DNA from: Lachnospiraceae bacterium
GTDB taxonomy: Bacteria > Bacillota > Clostridia > Lachnospirales > Lachnospiraceae
Direction: 5' to 3'
NCBI GenBank assembly: GCA_024699395.1
Contig: JAILPU010000309.1
Coordinates: 1-7,123 of the forward strand
DNA: 7,123 nucleotides
Part shown: positions 6,311-7,123 of the stretch, one piece after another
How the letters are laid out: each line of letters begins with the position of its first letter
Position numbering within the stretch: position 1 is the first letter of the stretch
The notes under the pieces: model-generated
The model's database searches: none
What the model was told of the DNA's origin: nothing
What the model saw: only the letters and a program-made list of their open reading frames with translations
Made by a program: the position numbers and the translations under genes

Positions 6311-6739
6311 ATGAAAACATTTATGGCAAGTCCTGCTACTATCGACAGAAAATGGTATGTAGTAGATGCTACTGATATGACTCTCGGACGTTTGGCTTCT
6401 GAGGTCAGCAAGGTTTTAAGAGGAAAGAATAAGCCTATCTATACACCTTTCATTGATACAGGTGATTATGTTATCGTTATCAATGCTGCAAAGATCAACG
6501 TTACAGGTAAGAAGCTTGATCAGAAGGTTTACTATCATCACTCTGATTACGTTGGCGGCATGAAAGAGACAACCTTAAGAGAGAAGCTTGCTAAGAAGCC
6601 CGAAGAGGTTATTGAGCTCGCTGTTAAGGGAATGCTTCCCAAGGGACCTTTAGGAAGACAGATGTACAAGAAACTTCACGTGTATGCAGGCGCAGAGCAC
6701 GATCACGCAGCTCAGAAGCCTGAGACATTGACATTCTAA
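6311..6739 (+). CDS. rplM: Large-subunit ribosomal protein uL13
   Basis: The 142-residue product is complete and of normal length for bacterial L13, an early-assembling protein of the 50S subunit that binds 23S rRNA. Seen in the sequence: the N-terminal [17 protein letters not shown] (14-30), the [12 protein letters not shown] block (51-62), the [10 protein letters not shown] stretch (74-83) and the family signature from KGMLP (106-110) through [13 protein letters not shown] (115-127). GGAGG at 6299-6303 lies seven bases before ATG 6311. It is first gene of the rplM-rpsI operon, expressed from the promoter at 6121, with the stop 23 bases before the rpsI start. Confidence 0.98.
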   Translation: MKTFMASPATIDRKWYVVDATDMTLGRLASEVSKVLRGKNKPIYTPFIDTGDYVIVINAAKINVTGKKLDQKVYYHHSDYVGGMKETTLREKLAKKPEEVIELAVKGMLPKGPLGRQMYKKLHVYAGAEHDHAAQKPETLTF

Positions 6740-6762
6740 GGGTCAGAGGAGGAGAATAAATC

Positions 6763-7123
6763 ATGGCTAAGACTGAAAAGTATTACGGAACAGGCAGAAG
6801 AAAAAAAGCTATTGCCAGAGTATATCTTGTACCCGGCAAAGGAAATATCACAATAAATAAGAGAAACATTGATGAGTACTTCGGACTTGAGACCTTGAAG
6901 GTTATCGTTCGTCAGCCTCTTGTTGCAACAGACAACAACGGAAAGTTCGACATCCTTGTTAATGTAAAGGGCGGCGGATACACAGGACAGGCAGGAGCAA
7001 TCCGCCACGGTATTTCAAGAGCTCTTCTTGAGGCAGACGGTGAGTATCGTCCTCAGCTTAAGGCTGCCGGATTCCTTACACGTGATCCTCGTATGAAGGA
7101 GCGTAAGAAATACGGTCTTAAGA
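6763..7123 (+). CDS. rpsI: Small-subunit ribosomal protein uS9, C-terminus cut by window edge
   Basis: ATG 6763 opens a frame of 120 codons that runs off the right edge. The translation begins [20 protein letters not shown], the usual S9 start, and contains the family signature [20 protein letters not shown] (70-89) and the [16 protein letters not shown] block near the end. About ten residues are missing; in this family they form the basic tail ending in SKR that reaches the ribosomal P-site. AGGAGG at 6747-6752, within a longer purine run, lies ten bases before the start. The 23-base gap to rplM has no terminator or promoter, so the two are co-transcribed, as in most bacteria. Confidence 0.97.
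   Translation, partial: MAKTEKYYGTGRRKKAIARVYLVPGKGNITINKRNIDEYFGLETLKVIVRQPLVATDNNGKFDILVNVKGGGYTGQAGAIRHGISRALLEADGEYRPQLKAAGFLTRDPRMKERKKYGLK

Noticed and set aside
6736..7008. 90-codon minus-strand frame at the rplM-rpsI junction
   Set aside because: It is antisense to the clearly identified rpsI coding region and its ribosome binding site.

Overview
The window looks like a chromosomal housekeeping region of a Gram-positive Clostridia bacterium, most likely Lachnospiraceae or a close relative. This rests on recalled family resemblance: the wording of the two EcfA ATPases, the M15 peptidase domain, the ecfA1-ecfA2-ecfT-truA-rplM-rpsI order, and the strong AGGAGG-type ribosome binding sites. 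No database search was possible.

Layout. (1) Positions 1-1103, minus strand: a membrane-anchored M15-family peptidoglycan peptidase. It is complete at its N-terminus and cut by the left window edge just after its last active-site motif. (2) 1104-1272: a divergent intergenic region with a candidate promoter for each side. (3) 1273-3793, plus strand: ecfA1, ecfA2 and ecfT, the energising module of an ECF vitamin/metal transporter, joined by 1-4 base overlaps. (4) 3813-5198: a 461-residue cytosolic protein that I do not recognise, between ecfT and truA, built from about four degenerate repeats. (5) 5240-5983: truA, tRNA pseudouridine synthase. (6) 5984-6310: 327 bases without a gene. They hold a cluster of degenerate AT-rich repeats, a near-consensus sigma-A promoter, and a structured 5' leader for the ribosomal protein operon. 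(7) 6311-6739: rplM (uL13). (8) 6763 to the right edge: rpsI (uS9), missing about its last ten codons.

How the parts work together. EcfA1, EcfA2 and EcfT form the shared ATP-driven module that separate S-components dock onto. No S-component gene is visible here. The spacing suggests that ecfA1 through truA is one transcription unit starting near position 1220. rplM-rpsI has its own strong promoter and a leader that could carry L13 autoregulation. In many Firmicutes the ECF genes directly follow rpoA-rplQ of the alpha ribosomal operon. Here a divergent cell-wall hydrolase gene sits there instead, so the ECF unit needs its own promoter.

The least explained items are the 461-residue repeat protein, the rplM leader, and the repeat cluster before the rplM promoter. 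I see no mobile element, CRISPR array, tRNA or rRNA, and no clear intrinsic terminator.
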